From the NCBI GenBank assembly GCA_937139495.1, contig CAKZQC010000008.1:1-64000 (forward strand): a stretch of DNA of 64,000 nt, written 5' to 3'. The stretch comes from an uncultured Saprospiraceae bacterium (GTDB lineage: Bacteria > Bacteroidota > Bacteroidia > Chitinophagales > Saprospiraceae). A program made the translations under genes and the position numbers. Below, piece by piece: positions 13,939-22,534 of this stretch. Below the pieces are notes generated by a model. It had not been told where the DNA came from and made no database searches. It saw nothing but the letters and a program-made list of their open reading frames with translations. The stretch's first letter is position 1. Every line of letters starts with the position of its first letter.

Positions 13939-16104
13939 TTAATCTACGATTCCGCCAATACGAGCGACGTCCCAAATATTACGAAACAAAGCCCCATATT
14001 TATTTTGCTTAATCTGCTCCTCTTCTCGCTCCCAAAAGTGCAAATTGCTAACCGTATAGAGATAACCAAAATCGTAGCTGGTAGAACCGCCACCTTCTAT
14101 TTTTTCGGCTATCCAATTGTAAGGATAACGATAGCTTTTTTCTTGCAATCGGACAACTTCTAGGGCATTTTTGCGAATTTCTTGAGCTGCAAAAAGGTAC
14201 TGTTCAGCGTCACTTTCAGGAATATCTTTATTTAGTTTTTGGACTCTTTTTTGCAATAAATATTGCAAGGTTTGAATTTTGTGGGCTACACGCAAATTGG
14301 TTATTTCTATACCTAGACGAAGCTCTTCCCAAATAGCAGCCTGCTGTTCTGTCCATTCAAAATCCTGCTTCATTTGCTCCAAAATAACCACTGTTTTTTC
14401 GTGCAGTTCTTTGAGTGGGTTTATGGCATTGGTGTACCATTCGTCAATAGTCGTTTGCGATGCTTTGCGAGCCATGTAGGGATATGCTTGGGGCGGCCTG
14501 GGGTGAAATTCCATACTCAATCCCCATGGCAATTCGTCGGTAATGGTTTGTGCCACCAAATAACGTATCAACTCTTTGTCCTTGATATATTCTTGCTGCA
14601 AATCGGCTGCTTGCTTGAGCAAATTGGTCGCTTCGCTGTTTTGTAATATTCGACCAATAAAAGTAATAGCACCTGGGACAATCTCTTGTCCATTAAATTT
14701 GCTTTTCCATGACCAGCGGGCAATACTCCAATCAATCGCCCAATACCCCCATTCCCAACCTGAACTAAAGGTCAAATGACCTTCTATGCCGAGTGTATCC
14801 ATCAATAAAATATCGTCCAATCGAGTCTGCAAGTACGGCAGTAGTAGCATCGGCACAGAGTTATCGAACGTTACCCAATAGGCAGATTCTGGAAAGTACC
14901 ATACTTCTCTAGTCTTTTTTTCTTCTTTCAGAATATCCAACATGTGTAGCAAATTTGGATTTTCGTAAACAGGGGCTTTTTCGTCGCGCAAACCATAGAA
15001 CATAACGGTGTGCACAAACATACCACGAGTAGCATCGAGCAAAGCTTGATCCGATGTTAAAACCAATTCTTCTTTGGCTTTGCCCAATGTATTTTCCTTT
15101 TTTACTACGTGTTCTCGACCATAGAGGCGGCTGTTGTATTTATTTGTTATCAAGTCATTGATATACAACTCTAGAGCTTGTTTTTTCTTGACATTTCCTT
15201 CCGTAAATTCAGTTGCCGAAAATTCCATCGAAATCAAATTCCAAGGCACTTCAAATAGTTTGTCCAAGTTCGCTTCTATCTGCTTTTTTTTGCCTTGCAA
15301 TGTATTGGGAAACGATTGATACAACATAAACGCTTTTTGCTGCGTCATGTGCAGCGATATATCCAATGCGACCATAATACCACGCTGTTGAGCGTACAAC
15401 ATGGCAGGTTTGATATACGCTGTCCAGCGTTCCAACTCATCAGTTTCGAGCAAATTGAACTCTAGATAATTTTGTTGGTTGCGTGCCAACCAATCTATAT
15501 ATTCCTTGACCAATGTTATGCCATTGGGACAATCTGGATTGAGTAGCGGCTCTGTCATTTCGAGCGGGTGCATCGTGTGAATATGAAACCCTCTCTTATT
15601 AAATCTTGGTGTGACTTCCCATTCTAGCTTTTCGGTCAAATTCCAAAAATTAAGTGCTGGAATATAAGTTTCTTTAGCATGATAAAAACCAAAACCCAAT
15701 TGTTCCTGTAGCAATCCATACAAACCAAAACTAATCGCTTCGTAAGATTGGGCGTCAAGCGTCAATATAATTTGATTGCCCTGACGAACCGAACGCCAAG
15801 TATAATCTTGTGCAGGATAAGCTAAATAGGTAATATTGTCTTTGATATAACTGCTCAGTGAGTCGGCAGCTGGAATTACCTCCGTTGGCAACTGAAGCAA
15901 AATTTCCTGTTCTCGATTATTAGCATCTACAGGGCAATTGCAAGCCTGCTGAAGCAGTCGGATACAATCATCAATAGTTTTTTGGGTATTGGGTTGATGG
16001 AGTAAATCTTCATTTGCCATAATAGAAATACCATTAATAGCATGACTATTGTAACTAAATAATAAAGACCAACAAAAAATAATTAAAATAGTGAACTGTT
16101 GCAT
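13939..16104 (-). CDS. Large secreted glycoside-hydrolase-like protein
   Basis: The 721-residue product has an N-terminal signal peptide (FTILIIFCWSLLFSYNSHA). Residues about 40-160 resemble the alpha/beta domain that precedes the barrel in GH20, GH67 and GH115 enzymes, with AISFGLYGLLQEQLGFGFYHAKETYIP. From about 165 a TIM-barrel-like region follows: TPRFNKRGFHIHTMHPLEMTE, then EYIDWLARNQQNYLEFN, EFSATEFTEGN and HLTFSSGWEWGYWAIDW. The C-terminal third is helical. I cannot assign a CAZy family or catalytic pair. Export and a carbohydrate-related role are inferred. Confidence 0.7.
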   Translation of the reverse strand: MQQFTILIIFCWSLLFSYNSHAINGISIMANEDLLHQPNTQKTIDDCIRLLQQACNCPVDANNREQEILLQLPTEVIPAADSLSSYIKDNITYLAYPAQDYTWRSVRQGNQIILTLDAQSYEAISFGLYGLLQEQLGFGFYHAKETYIPALNFWNLTEKLEWEVTPRFNKRGFHIHTMHPLEMTEPLLNPDCPNGITLVKEYIDWLARNQQNYLEFNLLETDELERWTAYIKPAMLYAQQRGIMVALDISLHMTQQKAFMLYQSFPNTLQGKKKQIEANLDKLFEVPWNLISMEFSATEFTEGNVKKKQALELYINDLITNKYNSRLYGREHVVKKENTLGKAKEELVLTSDQALLDATRGMFVHTVMFYGLRDEKAPVYENPNLLHMLDILKEEKKTREVWYFPESAYWVTFDNSVPMLLLPYLQTRLDDILLMDTLGIEGHLTFSSGWEWGYWAIDWSIARWSWKSKFNGQEIVPGAITFIGRILQNSEATNLLKQAADLQQEYIKDKELIRYLVAQTITDELPWGLSMEFHPRPPQAYPYMARKASQTTIDEWYTNAINPLKELHEKTVVILEQMKQDFEWTEQQAAIWEELRLGIEITNLRVAHKIQTLQYLLQKRVQKLNKDIPESDAEQYLFAAQEIRKNALEVVRLQEKSYRYPYNWIAEKIEGGGSTSYDFGYLYTVSNLHFWEREEEQIKQNKYGALFRNIWDVARIGGIVD

Positions 16105-16169
16105 AGCTGTTTTTAAAATTGCTTTACTAGAGGTTACGTTATTGTATTGGCGTAGCCTTATGGAAATAG

Positions 16170-16177
16170 CAAAGATA
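16170..16177 (-). promoter_or_regulatory. -7 box of the glycosidase-like gene
   Basis: Minus-strand TATCTTTG matches the Bacteroidota consensus and lies 66 nt upstream of the ATG at 16104. Confidence 0.6.
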
Positions 16178-16290
16178 AAATTTTATCGTTTAAGCGAGCT
16201 ACATTTGTGTAATGTTGGCATATTTTAATATTTTGCAGCAGCAAAGAAGCAAAACAGCTCTCTTACACGCCATTCAAAAAAATCAAACAC

Positions 16291-17856
16291 ATGAAACATT
16301 TAATAGCTTATATCGCAGTAGCATTGCTGTGGACTCATTCTACTCTATACGCCCAAACGGAAGCCGTTTATGATATTCAATTGGCAACTTATGCAGCACC
16401 CAGCTACCAGAGTTTCCATAAGCTGTACCAAGACGGTTATGTCTTTTCGGTATTGCAGGACAATGGACTTTCCAAAATATACATGGGTACGTTCGCCCAC
16501 AAAAGCATGGCAAATCAAGAACTGAATATTATTCGTAAGAAAGGATTTAAAGATGCTTTTTTAGTAAAGCATGAAATACTAGAAGAAGATGCCGTTTATG
16601 TATTGCAATTGGCGACTTACGACCAACAAGCAGACATCTACTGGGCAGATTGGCAACGCCTCACCCCTAACTTGTCGGTACAGTTGAGCGACAGCAAAGT
16701 TAGAATTTGCGCTGGCCCTTATTATACTATGGACGAAGCCAGCGAAGCACAAGAACGCTTATTGGCTAGTGGTCCTAAAGATATTTTCTTGAAGAAAGTT
16801 AGTAGCAAAGTACTACACAAAATTGGTCAATTTGACCTCGAACGCTCTCCTAGCTATGGCAAACAAGTGGGTAGCACTCGCAATTCAGTCAAAGCATTGC
16901 AACAGCTTCTCCACGCAGAAGGGCTCTACGAAGCCAAAGATAATGGTGCATGGACTAGCAGCACACAATCGGCTGTCATCAAATTCAAGAAAACGAACAA
17001 CCATTACATTCGCCATCAGGCAGCTAGCGGCTCACTTGACTTTGAAGAGCAACCTGCTATTTATACCTTGCAATATTATATCAACCTATTGCCCGAAGAC
17101 CCAAAAACAGCGGTCAAAGCATTGAGGGAATTCAAACACCCAATCGCCAAAGTATTTGCGGCTTACGCTTACTTGAACGGAGATGTATTGATTGACAATA
17201 AAATTACGACCGTCAATCAATTGACGAATACAGCAATGCAGCAAGTTTTTCGCAATTATAAAGGAACAACTCGCTATGATTTCAGTCTAAAATACTCGTA
17301 TGAAGACATAGGGCAACTGCTCGAACACCTCAAAGCAATGCACGAAGTGGTCAAAAGTCGTCCAGACTTGCCTTGTTGGTTGTTTGAACGCCACCCGAAT
17401 ATCATGAAAAAAATTGTAGCTCCTTACTGGAACAATAGCCGTGATAATTATACCGTTTCTACGGATTGTGGCAACTTCATGGAGTCGGAAGAAATGAGAA
17501 TGTTGTATTTGATTTCGGCTGATTTTGCTGCCAAAGAGCAGCCAATAGATAACTTTGCGGCTCTCAATCGTTACTATGTTGCTCCTACTCCATTGAATTT
17601 TCAAGAGATGGAAGAAAACGAAAAATGGAACGGCACACTTTGGAAAAACCTAAAAAGTTGGTCAACCGAAAGTCCGTTGCAAACCAATATGTACACGCTC
17701 TTGCGTTTTAGCTATTACGATGCGTTGCAGAAGTTGGAAAATCATTTCATGCAAAAAGGTTTTGCTGGAATCGAAGCTAGAGCTTTAGGTCTCAAACTAA
17801 TCAGAGAAACCGTTGGTATCAATCTAAAAGATTATGCTTCTGAGTTGGACAAATAA
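16291..17856 (+). CDS. Secreted protein with two SPOR-like and one peptidoglycan-binding domain
   Basis: The 521-residue product has a signal peptide (cleavage near AQTEA, residue 22). Two SPOR-like segments follow, at about 25-95 (VYDIQLATYAAP...IYMGTFAHKSMAN) and about 98-172 (VYVLQLATYD...RICAGPYYTMDEA). A PG_binding_1-like helical motif is at about 190-235 (NSVKALQQLLHAEGLYEAKDNGAW, TQSAVIKFKK). The rest is a unique C-terminal domain. SPOR domains bind denuded septal glycan, so it probably acts at the cell wall, perhaps during division. It has no enzyme motif that I can recognise and carries its own terminator. Confidence 0.8.
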   Translation: MKHLIAYIAVALLWTHSTLYAQTEAVYDIQLATYAAPSYQSFHKLYQDGYVFSVLQDNGLSKIYMGTFAHKSMANQELNIIRKKGFKDAFLVKHEILEEDAVYVLQLATYDQQADIYWADWQRLTPNLSVQLSDSKVRICAGPYYTMDEASEAQERLLASGPKDIFLKKVSSKVLHKIGQFDLERSPSYGKQVGSTRNSVKALQQLLHAEGLYEAKDNGAWTSSTQSAVIKFKKTNNHYIRHQAASGSLDFEEQPAIYTLQYYINLLPEDPKTAVKALREFKHPIAKVFAAYAYLNGDVLIDNKITTVNQLTNTAMQQVFRNYKGTTRYDFSLKYSYEDIGQLLEHLKAMHEVVKSRPDLPCWLFERHPNIMKKIVAPYWNNSRDNYTVSTDCGNFMESEEMRMLYLISADFAAKEQPIDNFAALNRYYVAPTPLNFQEMEENEKWNGTLWKNLKSWSTESPLQTNMYTLLRFSYYDALQKLENHFMQKGFAGIEARALGLKLIRETVGINLKDYASELDK

Positions 17857-17892
17857 TGAAGCTTAGGAAACGAAGTTTCCATAAAAAACAAG

Positions 17893-17937
17893 TGCGTAAC
17901 AGAGTAAATTCAGACTTTGTTACGCATTTTTATTTTT
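17893..17937 (+). terminator. Terminator after the SPOR protein gene
   Basis: TGCGTAACA pairs with TGTTACGCA, followed by a long T-rich run. Confidence 0.8.
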
Positions 17938-18038
17938 TATCTATACTTTGTGGTCAATGCACGATTGTGCCTACTAGAAGACTTTCCGAAACAACTTCAA
18001 TATAAAGAGGCAGCCATGCTGCATCTCCAGAATATACT

Positions 18039-19859
18039 ATGGCAAAGAAAAAAAGAAATAATAAACAACCGAAACCCAAACCAACGCCTGCTGTTCAGGC
18101 AACCAAAAAGAGTACCTTGGTACAAGAACCTGTATCTAGCAATACGCCCAACTGGTTGACCGTCGATACCGTTGCGATTGGTATTTTGCTACTTTTCGTA
18201 CTCATGGTACGACTCAAACTACTTGGCATTCCGTTAGAGCGAGACGATGGAGGTTTCTCTTATACCGCATTCCAAGTGCTGCAAGGCAAGGATTTGTATG
18301 CAGAAGTCTATGATATTAAGTTGCCGTTCCTCTATATCCTTTTTGGTACTTTTATTACCTTGTTTGGCAATAGCGTAGAGGGAATTCATACAGGATTATT
18401 AGTGTTTGATTTGGCTTATATCGTTACGCTTTTCTTTTTCTGTCGTTACTTTTTCGACAGAACAATTGCGTTGGTGGCTACATTTGCGTTTGCTATTTTG
18501 AGTTTGGGCCCCAATCTATTGGGCTTTGCCTCTCATGCCACACACTTTGCGATTTTGCCAGGACTATTAGGGCTTTTTGCATTGACTAAAGCCATTGACA
18601 CCAAAAGAAAAATTTTGTTTTTTGTAGCAGGTATTTCTTGTGGATTGGCTTTTTTGGTCAAACAGCAAGCCGTGCATTTTATGCTATTTTCTGGCTTTTA
18701 TGTCATATATGCTTTCGCCAAAGAGCGACCCAATATACAATGGAAAGAGTGGTTTATTAGCGAAGCTATTTTAGTTATTGGTTCGATTACACCTTATTTG
18801 TTAGTGCTACTATATATGTTTGCCAAGGGCAATTTTGAAGATTTTTGGTTCTATACCGTTGTATGGCCTACGGAGTATGCTACTTCTAGCAAAACAGGTG
18901 CTTCTTGGGAAATTATTCAGATGCAAATTGGTAGCGTTATCCGCAATCAAGAATGGTTGTGGTATTTGGCAGCAGGAGGTATTATTTCTATGTTCTTAGT
19001 CCAAATAGAAAACAAGTGGCGAGTATTTGTACTACTACTGGGACTATTTATGGTCTTTGGCTTAGCGACTGGTTTCCATTTTTATCAGCATTATTTTGTG
19101 GTATTGATTCCTGTTATCGCTTTGCTTAATGGTTTATTTGTTCGCAATATGGGCAAGTTCATCAATCAAGTTATGAATATAAAATGGGGAATAGCCATAC
19201 CATTGGTTGTTTTTGTGTTTGCGTGGACGCAAGTGATACGCCACGATTCTAGTTATTTCTTTGAGCCTGATTACGATAAGATTCTACGTACCAGTTACGG
19301 CAGTGCCAATCCGTTTCCAGAGTCTAAAATAATTGGTGAGTTCATCAAAAAAAGAACCACACCAGAAGACAAAATAGTGATTGCTTGTTCGGAGCCTCAA
19401 ATTGGCTTTTATGCTCAACGAGAGAGCGTAACAGGACAAATTTTCACTTACACACTCGTAGATAGTGGCAAGTATATGATAGAGCTACAAGATGAGTTTA
19501 TCAACGATATACAAACTAAACGCCCCAAAATATCTGTTTATACTTGGATGGGAAATTCTTGGCTCAACAAGGATCAAGGTATGCGCGTATTCAAGGCGAT
19601 AGAAGACAACCACAATAAGTACTACAATCTAGTAGGCGTGACGGAATGTATCCCAACAAGAAGAACACAAAATGGTCCTATCTTTTGGAATACACAATAT
19701 CACTGGGACGCTGATGCCGTCCAATATTATAACGAGCGCATGGGCGGCTGGCAACAAGCCAATCAAAAATTAGCTAATGCGGGGCAGCGGGGTACTCCTC
19801 CTCCAAACTTGATGACAGTATGGGAACGCAAAGCAGAAGTAAGTGTACCTGCCCAATAA
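18039..19859 (+). CDS. GT39/ArnT-like membrane glycosyltransferase
   Basis: The 606-residue integral membrane protein begins with a basic cytoplasmic tail (KKKRNNKQPKPKPTP). About ten to eleven hydrophobic segments follow from residue 45 to about 400. The first extracytoplasmic loop carries the acidic motif LERDDGGFSYTAFQVLQGKDLY and then EVYDIKLPFLY, as in PMT/ArnT-type GT-C enzymes that use polyprenyl-phosphate sugars. The C-terminal about 200 residues are a soluble periplasmic domain. It likely transfers a sugar to a lipid, glycan or protein outside the inner membrane. Donor and acceptor cannot be read. Confidence 0.82.
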   Translation: MAKKKRNNKQPKPKPTPAVQATKKSTLVQEPVSSNTPNWLTVDTVAIGILLLFVLMVRLKLLGIPLERDDGGFSYTAFQVLQGKDLYAEVYDIKLPFLYILFGTFITLFGNSVEGIHTGLLVFDLAYIVTLFFFCRYFFDRTIALVATFAFAILSLGPNLLGFASHATHFAILPGLLGLFALTKAIDTKRKILFFVAGISCGLAFLVKQQAVHFMLFSGFYVIYAFAKERPNIQWKEWFISEAILVIGSITPYLLVLLYMFAKGNFEDFWFYTVVWPTEYATSSKTGASWEIIQMQIGSVIRNQEWLWYLAAGGIISMFLVQIENKWRVFVLLLGLFMVFGLATGFHFYQHYFVVLIPVIALLNGLFVRNMGKFINQVMNIKWGIAIPLVVFVFAWTQVIRHDSSYFFEPDYDKILRTSYGSANPFPESKIIGEFIKKRTTPEDKIVIACSEPQIGFYAQRESVTGQIFTYTLVDSGKYMIELQDEFINDIQTKRPKISVYTWMGNSWLNKDQGMRVFKAIEDNHNKYYNLVGVTECIPTRRTQNGPIFWNTQYHWDADAVQYYNERMGGWQQANQKLANAGQRGTPPPNLMTVWERKAEVSVPAQ

Positions 19860-19916
19860 ATATCCATTATTCGCAAAATAAGCTACAAAGTATTTTTGTG
19901 TTTGAAATAGAATTTA

Positions 19917-19924
19917 TATCTTTG
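19917..19924 (+). promoter_or_regulatory. Promoter of rpmE2
   Basis: TATCTTTG at 19917-19924 with a TTTG -33 element at 19901-19904 gives a textbook Bacteroidota promoter 71 nt before the bL31 start. Confidence 0.75.
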
Positions 19925-19995
19925 CAGTTGCAATAGATGAAAACACACTTTGTAGGCATCTAACATTATAATCAAAATACTAATCAAAAAATATC

Positions 19996-20286
19996 ATGAA
20001 AAAAGATATCCATCCTGACAATCATCGTTTAGTAGTCTTTAAAGACATTTCGAACGACACAGGTTTTTTGACACATTCTACTGCTCCATCTAAAGAAAAC
20101 ATAGTATGGGAAGATGGTAACGAGTATCCACTAATCAAAGTTGAGATTAGCAACACTTCACACCCTTTCTACACTGGTAAAATGAACTTCGTAGATACAG
20201 CAGGTCGTATTGATAAATTTAACAAGAAATTTGCTAAATTTGGTCAGTTCAAAGTTAAAAACCAAGAAGAAGGAGAAGAAAACTAA
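19996..20286 (+). CDS. rpmE2: Ribosomal protein bL31, type B (zinc-free)
   Basis: This is a 50S subunit protein at the inter-subunit bridge. The 96-residue product begins [17 protein letters not shown] and ends in [24 protein letters not shown], the type B signature. No CxxC zinc ligands are present. The longer mid-section (about 20 residues) also fits type B. It is a single-gene unit with a clear promoter and terminator. Confidence 0.97.
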   Translation: MKKDIHPDNHRLVVFKDISNDTGFLTHSTAPSKENIVWEDGNEYPLIKVEISNTSHPFYTGKMNFVDTAGRIDKFNKKFAKFGQFKVKNQEEGEEN

Positions 20287-20348
20287 GTCAACTGCATTTA
20301 GTTTACTCATTCAAACTATAGAAGACTACGGCAGTAGTACTTCCGATC

Positions 20349-20386
20349 AAAAAGTCAATATCACCTCGGTAATATTGACTTTTTCT
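20349..20386. terminator. Bidirectional terminator between rpmE2 and the ABC ATPase
   Basis: AAAAAGTCAATAT pairs with ATATTGACTTTTT around a loop of about 10 nt. It lies between convergent genes. Confidence 0.85.
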
Positions 20387-20400
20387 GCGTGTACCTAAGA

Positions 20401-21147
20401 CTATCGTTTCAGGCTCAACTTGTAATCCAATCCTTCTACCTCAAACACCGCCTCGATAGCACGACTAGCAATCAAATCCGCAGGCGGCTGTATTTGTAGC
20501 TTTTGTTCTCCAAACAAAATAACTTGATGAGCAAATTGCAATGCAATTTCTAGCTCATGGGTTGCCAAAAAAAGTAGCTTTTGCTGCTCAACAGCGAGCG
20601 ATTGCAATACTTGAAAAATCTTAACTCGATTGACAAAATCTAAATGAGCCGTGGCTTCGTCGAGCAATATAATGGGTGTATCCTGTGCCAAAGCTCTAGC
20701 AATAAGTACCAACTGTTGCTCCCCGTCGCTACAATTGGTCAAGTATTTTTTTTGCAAATGCCCTATCGACAATCGTTCTATTATTTGTTGAATAAATTGC
20801 TCATCGGCAGGCTGTAGTTTGCCCAAAAATCCTAGATAAGGATACCGCCCCATCGCTATCAAATCATAAACTGTCAAATAAGGTGTTTGGAGACGTTCGG
20901 TTGTTACGATACTGATTTGCTTTGCCAATTCCTTGGCAGAATGCTGTTTCAATGCTTTTCCGTGCAGAGTGATATTGCCCGCAAGCGGCAAAATAGATTG
21001 CATCAATGTTTTGAGCAACGTCGTTTTTCCGCTGCCATTTCTACCCAACAAAACTACCAATTGACTGGCATCAAAAACAAAACTCGTCGCTTCGTCTGCT
21101 ATAGCGGTATCTGGATAGCCTATTTTTAGTCGTTGAAATGCTAGCAT
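20401..21147 (-). CDS. FecE/BtuD-type ABC transporter ATP-binding protein
   Basis: The 248-residue nucleotide-binding protein belongs to the iron-chelate/cobalamin importer class. Walker A is LLGRNGSGKTTL (about 33-44). The Q-loop region includes QISIVTTERL, and ALAQDTPIILLDEATAHLD carries Walker B. The switch His is in FLATHELEIAL. The signature motif reads CSDGEQQ rather than LSGGQ, a variant seen in this subfamily. No permease or binding-protein gene is adjacent, so its partners are encoded elsewhere. The 5' side is repeat-rich DNA. Substrate assignment is by family only. Confidence 0.88.
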   Translation of the reverse strand: MLAFQRLKIGYPDTAIADEATSFVFDASQLVVLLGRNGSGKTTLLKTLMQSILPLAGNITLHGKALKQHSAKELAKQISIVTTERLQTPYLTVYDLIAMGRYPYLGFLGKLQPADEQFIQQIIERLSIGHLQKKYLTNCSDGEQQLVLIARALAQDTPIILLDEATAHLDFVNRVKIFQVLQSLAVEQQKLLFLATHELEIALQFAHQVILFGEQKLQIQPPADLIASRAIEAVFEVEGLDYKLSLKR

Positions 21148-21154
21148 ATTGTTG

Positions 21155-21330
21155 ATGTTTGCCCTTTGGGCAATTGTTTGAAAACTGTTTGATTGTTTGT
21201 TCGCCCTTCAGGCTCTGTTCATTTTTTCAATTGTGGGTGTTTATTTTTGCCCTTCGGGCAATTCTTTGATTGTTTGAAAATTGGATTCAAAAAATACCTG
21301 CTCATAGTTGCCCCAAGGGCAAAAATAAAC
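21155..21330 (+). repeat. Dispersed GCCC-GGGC palindrome repeat block
   Basis: The block contains at least three palindromes (GCCCTTTGGGC, GCCCTTCAGGC, GCCCTTCGGGC) linked by CAATTGTTTGAAAACTGTTT and CAATTGTGGGTGTTTATTTT. The sequence matches the reverse complement of 6535-6620 closely and is related to 5994-6110. There is no gene inside it here. Confidence 0.75.
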
Positions 21331-21348
21331 AAAAAAATCCATTCGCTA

Positions 21349-21372
21349 TTGACAAATAAAGCTGTATATTTG
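21349..21372 (+). promoter_or_regulatory. Promoter of rnd, very close to the start codon
   Basis: TTGACAAA (21349) and a perfect -7 box TATATTTG (21365-21372) are spaced like a Bacteroidota promoter. The ATG is at 21377, so transcription would begin at or within a few bases of the start codon. Confidence 0.65.
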
Positions 21373-21376
21373 CAGC

Positions 21377-22534
21377 ATGACACAACCGACTTTTATTTCC
21401 AATCAACAGACATTGGAAGGGGCTATAGCCCAACTAAAAACCGTCAAAGCTTTTGCTATTGACTTAGAATTTGATAAAAATCATTTTCGATACGGCTTTC
21501 AGATTTGCTTAATGCAAATTTTTGATGGCACCAATTGTTATCTTATCGACCCATTGAGTCCTCGTATTGACATCAAAGCTATCTTTGGTGTACTAGAAGA
21601 CAGTAGTATCCAAAAGGTCGTTTTCTCGTTTGGAGAAGATATGCGGTTGATGCACTCTTTGGGCTGTTTCCCAAAAAACATTGTAGACACAGCCGTAGCG
21701 GCTCGATTGGCAGACTATGCTCCTGCTTCCTTGGGCAATATGCTCGAAGCAGCGTTGGATATAGAGGTCAACAAATCAGCTCAAGCAAGCGACTGGTTTA
21801 CTCGTCCGCTCACGCCTAAGCAAATAGAATATGCTGCTAGTGATGTATTGCACTTGCTCAAATTGCAAGATTTGTTGGCTCAGAAAGTAGAAGAACTTGG
21901 TCGTACCGAATGGCTCAATCAAGAAAATGCCGCTTGGGACGAGCTTGATTATAGCGATATTGACAGCAATGTTTATTTGAAAGAAAAAGATAAGCGCAAT
22001 TTGAGCGTGTATGAGTGGTTTGTATTTGGCAAACTCATGGATTTGCGCGAAGCGGAAGCCCAAAAGCTAAATCGCCCAAGCTACAAGGTCCTTTCTAAAG
22101 ATTACTTACTAGAGTTAGCTAAACGTTCGAATCAAATTCATCGTTTTGACAAAATACGAGGAATACACAAAAAGATAAAAACGCCTGTGTTCAAGCAAAC
22201 GCTACAAAAAACGCTGGATAAAGCAATCGAAAAGGCAAATCAGCAACGCTTATCACAAACGGAACCTGCCACTACCCGCCTTTCGGAAGAGGAATATAAG
22301 AAGTTTATTGCTCGCAAAAAGCTACAAGATATTGCTAAGAAAGACGTTTTTAAGCCAATTCAAGAAGCCATGCGAGCCGATTTGGGTGATAATGTGATTA
22401 CACTGTTGATCAATAATCGCATCATGCAAGATTTGGCAATTGGTAGAACAAAGGATCTATTGCCTTACAAAATTGAGTTAATCAAAAAATATGCTACTCA
22501 ACTAGAGCTGGATTATACCCAATATTTTCAATAA
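21377..22534 (+). CDS. rnd: Ribonuclease D
   Basis: This is a 3'-5' exoribonuclease that matures tRNA 3' ends. The 385-residue product has the DEDDy exonuclease domain at 1-175. The D-x-E pair is in FAIDLEFD (D29, E31), the middle Asp in FSFGEDMRL, and the Y-x3-D motif in QIEYAASDV. A SLGNMLEAALDIEVNKSAQASDW segment is typical of RNase D. HRDC-like helical domains follow at about 200-385. The last 41 nt overlap the convergent comEC gene. Translation may start from a leaderless or near-leaderless mRNA. Confidence 0.93.
   Translation: MTQPTFISNQQTLEGAIAQLKTVKAFAIDLEFDKNHFRYGFQICLMQIFDGTNCYLIDPLSPRIDIKAIFGVLEDSSIQKVVFSFGEDMRLMHSLGCFPKNIVDTAVAARLADYAPASLGNMLEAALDIEVNKSAQASDWFTRPLTPKQIEYAASDVLHLLKLQDLLAQKVEELGRTEWLNQENAAWDELDYSDIDSNVYLKEKDKRNLSVYEWFVFGKLMDLREAEAQKLNRPSYKVLSKDYLLELAKRSNQIHRFDKIRGIHKKIKTPVFKQTLQKTLDKAIEKANQQRLSQTEPATTRLSEEEYKKFIARKKLQDIAKKDVFKPIQEAMRADLGDNVITLLINNRIMQDLAIGRTKDLLPYKIELIKKYATQLELDYTQYFQ

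Noticed and set aside
20401-21147. Degenerate signature motif (CSDGEQQ) as a sign of an inactive ATPase
   Set aside because: SDGE-type signatures are common in the FecE-like group, and Walker A, Walker B and the switch His are intact.
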